From Anaerolineae bacterium (GTDB lineage: Bacteria > Chloroflexota > Anaerolineae > Promineifilales > Promineifilaceae), in assembly GCA_023382655.1 (NCBI GenBank), contig JAHDWK010000002.1:62001-126000 (forward strand): DNA of 64,000 nt, read 5' to 3'. A program made the position numbers and the translations under genes. This document shows, piece after piece, positions 60,989-64,000 of this stretch; the stretch's first letter is position 1; each line of letters opens with the position of its first letter. Under the pieces are notes generated by a model. It was not told the origin of the DNA, searched no databases, and saw nothing but the letters and a program-made list of their open reading frames with translations.

Positions 60989-62425
60989 ATGGTGGACAAG
61001 AGAAAGAATCCTCAAAACAGACATAAACATATGACGTATGGCGCAACCGGCGGGGGCTACGCCATACGAATTTTCTACTTCCTGTTTTTTTTCTTGTTAC
61101 CGGGCTGTTCGCTGGGCGAGATGTTGGAAGAGGCGCCCCTGCCACCGCCTGTGGCCACAGCACAGCCGTGGTCGCTTGACCAGGCGCCGGTGGGTGACCT
61201 GATTCTTGATCCGGTGAGCAATGTGGTCCCGGCGGTGGACCCGGATATTGCCAGTCTGGTCAGTTCCGTCTCCCAACAGCAACTCATGGGCTATGTACAG
61301 GCGGTGGAAAGTTTTGGTACCCGCAACACCTTCAGTGTGACTGACAATCCAACATTTGGCATTGGTGCGGCCCGCCAGTGGATTTTTAACGAATTTCAAC
61401 GGGTGGGCAACGGCCGTCTCCAGGTGCAGTTCCAAAGGTTCCCCGTCTACTACTTTGGCTACACCGCCGAAGCCTGGAACGTGGTGGCCACCCTACCCGG
61501 CACATCCGGCAGCAACGACGCTATCGTCATCATGGCCCATTACGATACCCGCCCCGACGACGCCACTGACGGCGCCAGCCTGGCCCCCGGTGCTAATGAC
61601 AATGGCGGCGGCATTGCCCTGTTGTTGGAGACTGCCCGCCTGATGAGTTCCCGTGAATGGAACCAGACGATTGTCTTTCTGGCTGCCGCTGCTGAAGAAC
61701 AGGACGCGCAGGGGGCACGCCGTTTTGTACAAGAGTTTTTTTTGAGTGGGATGGACGTAACTGCCGCCATCAACTATGACGGCGTGGGTGGCGAGGTGGG
61801 TATCCCGCAAAACATTCGCCTGTTTGCCCTTGATATGCGCCAATCCCCACACGGCGAACTGGCGCGTTACTATGAATATGTGGGCGGGCTGTATGTGCCC
61901 GCCTTTCCCATTCACCTGATTGACGCGCTGGATCGAGAGGGTCGTTACGGCGACCACCGGGAGTTTGTCAACGCCGGTATGCCGGCCATTCGCCTGACAC
62001 AATCCATTGAAAACCCCGATTTACTTAACTCTCGCGGTGATACCTGGACACAAATTGATTATCGCTATTTGCAGCAGGTGGTACAGATGAATGTGGCGGT
62101 CGTGGCGAATCTGGCCGGTTCCCCGGCCACACCAGAAGTGCCGCTCATTCGGGCAATGGACGAGCCCGGGCAGTATCGCCTGAATTGGCCGGTGGATCCG
62201 GCGGCGGCGGGATATGTGATTGCCTTTCGACCGATGGCTCAGGAGCGCTACCCCTCGTTTCGTTATGTGCGAGCACGAGAAGCAGGAAATATCGCTTTAA
62301 CAGGGTTTGATTCGGGAATGACGTATGCGGTGAGTATGGCGGCGTTGGATGGGTACGGCCGTGTCAGCCATTTCACCCGTGAAGTCATTGTGGAGCCGGT
62401 AAGAGAAACCGCCAGCAGTCCGTAG
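60989..62425 (+). CDS. M28-family zinc metallopeptidase, lipoprotein-like
   Basis: An exported aminopeptidase-type enzyme of up to 478 aa. A hydrophobic stretch ends in a lipobox-like LLPGC. The co-catalytic zinc site is visible: His/Asp in IVIMAHYDTRPDDA, bridging Asp in GANDNGGGIALLLE, the Glu pair in AAAEEQDAQGA, Asp in NYDGVGGE and His in YGDHREFVNAGMPA. A C-terminal fibronectin-III-like region (about 385-478, QYRLNWPVDPAAAGYVIAFRP) follows the catalytic domain. ATG 61031 is an alternative start. It is monocistronic, as the next gene runs in the opposite direction. Confidence 0.88.
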   Translation: MVDKRKNPQNRHKHMTYGATGGGYAIRIFYFLFFFLLPGCSLGEMLEEAPLPPPVATAQPWSLDQAPVGDLILDPVSNVVPAVDPDIASLVSSVSQQQLMGYVQAVESFGTRNTFSVTDNPTFGIGAARQWIFNEFQRVGNGRLQVQFQRFPVYYFGYTAEAWNVVATLPGTSGSNDAIVIMAHYDTRPDDATDGASLAPGANDNGGGIALLLETARLMSSREWNQTIVFLAAAAEEQDAQGARRFVQEFFLSGMDVTAAINYDGVGGEVGIPQNIRLFALDMRQSPHGELARYYEYVGGLYVPAFPIHLIDALDREGRYGDHREFVNAGMPAIRLTQSIENPDLLNSRGDTWTQIDYRYLQQVVQMNVAVVANLAGSPATPEVPLIRAMDEPGQYRLNWPVDPAAAGYVIAFRPMAQERYPSFRYVRAREAGNIALTGFDSGMTYAVSMAALDGYGRVSHFTREVIVEPVRETASSP

Positions 62426-62438
62426 GTTTGTATACGGC

Positions 62439-62888
62439 TTATTGCGTGACAACGGCCGTCAGTTGCGCCAATTCCTTCACGTAAACAGGGCGGAGCAGTC
62501 GGGTGGCGAACCAGCCTTCCAATCGCCCCAAAATACCATCCCGCACTTTGGTTTCGGTTGTGATCGTAACATACGCGCTTTTACCATCAGCGCCGGGTTC
62601 AACCGTGAAGGTAGTCACAGTGCCCGTTTCCAGGTCAGTTTCCACCAACACCCGACCCGGCTCAGGTTCGGTGATGGCCGCACGGAAGGATTGTAACTTG
62701 CCCATGAGTCGCATTTGAAAGGCGATCTCTGTACCCGCCCCAATGCCCCCTTTCTCCACTGTCAACGACACAAAAGGCGGTCTGGGCAAAATGGCCTGAT
62801 GTCCGTTCTGGTAATCGGCAATGACAGCGTAGACCTGTGCAGGCGGGGCCGGAATCAAAGCCGAAGCTGAAATTGAATGTTGCGCCAT
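62439..62888 (-). CDS. SRPBCC (START-like) family protein
   Basis: A 149-aa ligand-binding helix-grip fold. The START/polyketide-cyclase pattern is SASALIPAPPAQVYAVIADYQNGHQAILP at the N-terminus, with alternating strands and a C-terminal long helix (GILGRLEGWFATRLLRPVYVKELAQLTAVV). Members bind lipids or other hydrophobic ligands, and the ligand here is unknown. I place the start at ATG 62888 (MAQHSIS), because the upstream in-frame ATG at 62918 lies inside a perfect palindrome that would be translated as MSDIGSPG. It converges with the M28 peptidase gene, and a GCS2-type ligase lies upstream. Confidence 0.82.
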   Translation of the reverse strand: MAQHSISASALIPAPPAQVYAVIADYQNGHQAILPRPPFVSLTVEKGGIGAGTEIAFQMRLMGKLQSFRAAITEPEPGRVLVETDLETGTVTTFTVEPGADGKSAYVTITTETKVRDGILGRLEGWFATRLLRPVYVKELAQLTAVVTQ

Positions 62889-62899
62889 ATTTTTGCCTG

Positions 62900-62926
62900 G
62901 TGAGCCGATGTCCGACATCGGCTCAC
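62900..62926. repeat. Perfect 13-bp palindrome upstream of the SRPBCC gene
   Basis: GTGAGCCGATGTC (62900-62912) and GACATCGGCTCAC (62914-62926) flank a single C. It is adjacent to a half family A unit (GGATTACGGGTTACG). It could be a terminator hairpin for the ligase gene upstream or an operator. Confidence 0.75.
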
Positions 62927-62952
62927 GGATTACGGGTTACGATTTGCGAGAT

Positions 62953-64000
62953 TTAATCAATGCCCTCTCTCGTTTCCGCGACTAATTGGTCTACTACCGC
63001 CCGCAGTGCTTCCTCGTTGTTTTCGTCACCACCATGTTTTTTATAACAGGCGGTCTGGCGGTCGGCGCTGGTGCCGTTTTTGAGAATGGTGCGCACATAT
63101 TCCACTTCCTGGCGGCTGCCCAGGTCATCCACCACATCGTCCAGCAGTTCCAGCAGTTCTTCCATCAAAAAGTGGAAGGGTACTGACTGTTCCCGACCAA
63201 AATCAATCAACTCGCCATGGACGCCATACCGCACAGCGCGCCACTTGTTTTCGGTGATGTGCATATGCCGGTAATGTCGCCAGGACATATTTTGCTGGCG
63301 CAGTTTGAGCAGTTTGGCGCAAATGGCCTGGAAGAGGGCGGCAATACAGACGGCCTCTTCAATGCGGGTACAGATGTCAGTAATGCGAAATTCCAGCGTG
63401 TCAAAAATGGGGTGCGGCCGTATATCCCACCAGATTTTGGCCCGTTTATCCTGTTTGCCAAACGCGCCCACCAGTTCCAGAGTACGTTCGTAGCTTTTGT
63501 ATTCGCCCCAGGAGTCAAAACTGTGGGGAATGCCGGTGCGGGGCAGCGCTTCAAAGATGACGCTGCGATAGGATTTCAGGCCGGTGTCACGGCCGTGCCA
63601 AAACGGCGAACTCGTAGAGAGCGCCAATAAATGGGGAATGAAATAGCGCGCCTGGTTCATCATCTCAATCATCAGGTTCTTTGATTCCAGATCACCACCA
63701 AAACCCACATGCACATGCATCCCAAAAATAAGAAGCTGGCGGGCCACCCCTTGCATATCATCCATCAATTCCCGGTAACGCACCCCTTCGGTGATGGCCT
63801 GTTCTTCCCAACGAGCAAACGGATGCGTGGAAGCCGCGGCAATTTTCAGGCCGTTTTCGTCGGCCATACGAATCACTTCCCGGCGCAGCCGAACGAGTTC
63901 CTGCCGCACCTCTTTCACATTGCGGCATACGTGGCTGCCCACCTCCACCTGTGACTGCATGAGTTCCGGTTTGAGGTCTAGTTTGTACGGCCGTTCCTGA
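62953..64000 (-). CDS. GCS2-type carboxylate-amine ligase (YbdK-like), 5'-truncated by the window edge
   Basis: Glutamate-cysteine ligase-like enzyme. The frame is open to the right edge (ERPYKLDLKPEL precedes MQSQVEVGS), so the ATG at 63960 is internal and the N-terminus is outside the window. Visible family blocks include QSQVEVGSHVC, AASTHPFARW, FGMHVHVGF, ALSTSSPFWHGRDTGLKSYRS, WWDIRPHPIFDTLEFRITD and NKWRAVRYGVHG. YbdK-type proteins have weak glutamate-cysteine ligase activity in vitro and an uncertain role. At least 349 residues are present of about 370-400 expected. The gene ends 26 bases before a palindrome. Confidence 0.9.
   Translation of the reverse strand, partial: QERPYKLDLKPELMQSQVEVGSHVCRNVKEVRQELVRLRREVIRMADENGLKIAAASTHPFARWEEQAITEGVRYRELMDDMQGVARQLLIFGMHVHVGFGGDLESKNLMIEMMNQARYFIPHLLALSTSSPFWHGRDTGLKSYRSVIFEALPRTGIPHSFDSWGEYKSYERTLELVGAFGKQDKRAKIWWDIRPHPIFDTLEFRITDICTRIEEAVCIAALFQAICAKLLKLRQQNMSWRHYRHMHITENKWRAVRYGVHGELIDFGREQSVPFHFLMEELLELLDDVVDDLGSRQEVEYVRTILKNGTSADRQTACYKKHGGDENNEEALRAVVDQLVAETREGID

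Overview
The window reads as one contiguous chromosomal segment of an uncultured, largely anaerobic or facultative member of the Chloroflexota, most likely Anaerolineae or Ardenticatenia. That placement is inference. It rests on moderately high G+C, lipoproteins and receptors with Pro/Thr-rich linkers, a secreted beta-helix protein ending in a YLPLV-like tail, a Ser/Thr kinase fused to a formylglycine-generating-enzyme-like domain, and a mixture of fermentation and sugar-import genes. I saw no rRNA, tRNA, CRISPR array, transposase or prophage.

Layout. 1-3358: 5'-truncated argS, then purM and purN. 3473-8538: a four-gene BMP-type ABC importer, probably for nucleosides. 8608-15164: mutL, a kinase/FGE fusion and a secreted beta-helix protein. 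15225-15943: slyD-like FKBP and a cold-shock protein on the minus strand. 16355-19135: pyruvate phosphate dikinase behind a perfect 20-bp inverted repeat. 19318-20370: two decayed genes, an NDH-2-like flavoprotein and an ECF41/SigJ-like sigma factor. 21023-25695: pyruvate:ferredoxin oxidoreductase and a dihydroorotate-dehydrogenase-like protein. 25834-28910: a TumE-like toxin-antitoxin pair, convergent with an EAD-NACHT-transmembrane ATPase. 29199-33343: tandem universal stress protein, a selenocysteine formate dehydrogenase with an in-frame UGA and a SECIS hairpin, and a formate channel. 34600-38263: tandem glycine riboswitch, gcvH and gcvP. 38339-39206: a Phd/YefM-like protein overlapping a C39-like peptidase. 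39254-44636: lipoprotein, GDPD, FAD oxidase and small exported proteins. 44847-55944: a maltodextrin locus with LuxR-type ATPase regulator, two GH13 amylases, MalG, MalF, MalE and a MarR regulator. 56131-64000: rlmB-like methyltransferase, cysS, PIN-TRAM protein, membrane protein, M28 peptidase, SRPBCC protein and a 5'-truncated GCS2-type ligase.

How the genes fit together. PPDK, PFOR, formate dehydrogenase, formate channel and glycine cleavage connect pyruvate, formate and one-carbon units, which suits fermentation or C1 assimilation. The maltodextrin locus would feed this from polysaccharide.

Two genome-scale signatures stand out. First, the palindromic octamer ACGGCCGT recurs about every 500 bases, mostly inside genes, reminiscent of cyanobacterial HIP1. 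Second, many intergenic gaps hold one of several families of imperfect palindromes, often built from short degenerate micro-repeats. Some supply the stop codon of the upstream gene, and related insertions lie in frame inside mutL, the PFOR gene and the formate dehydrogenase gene.
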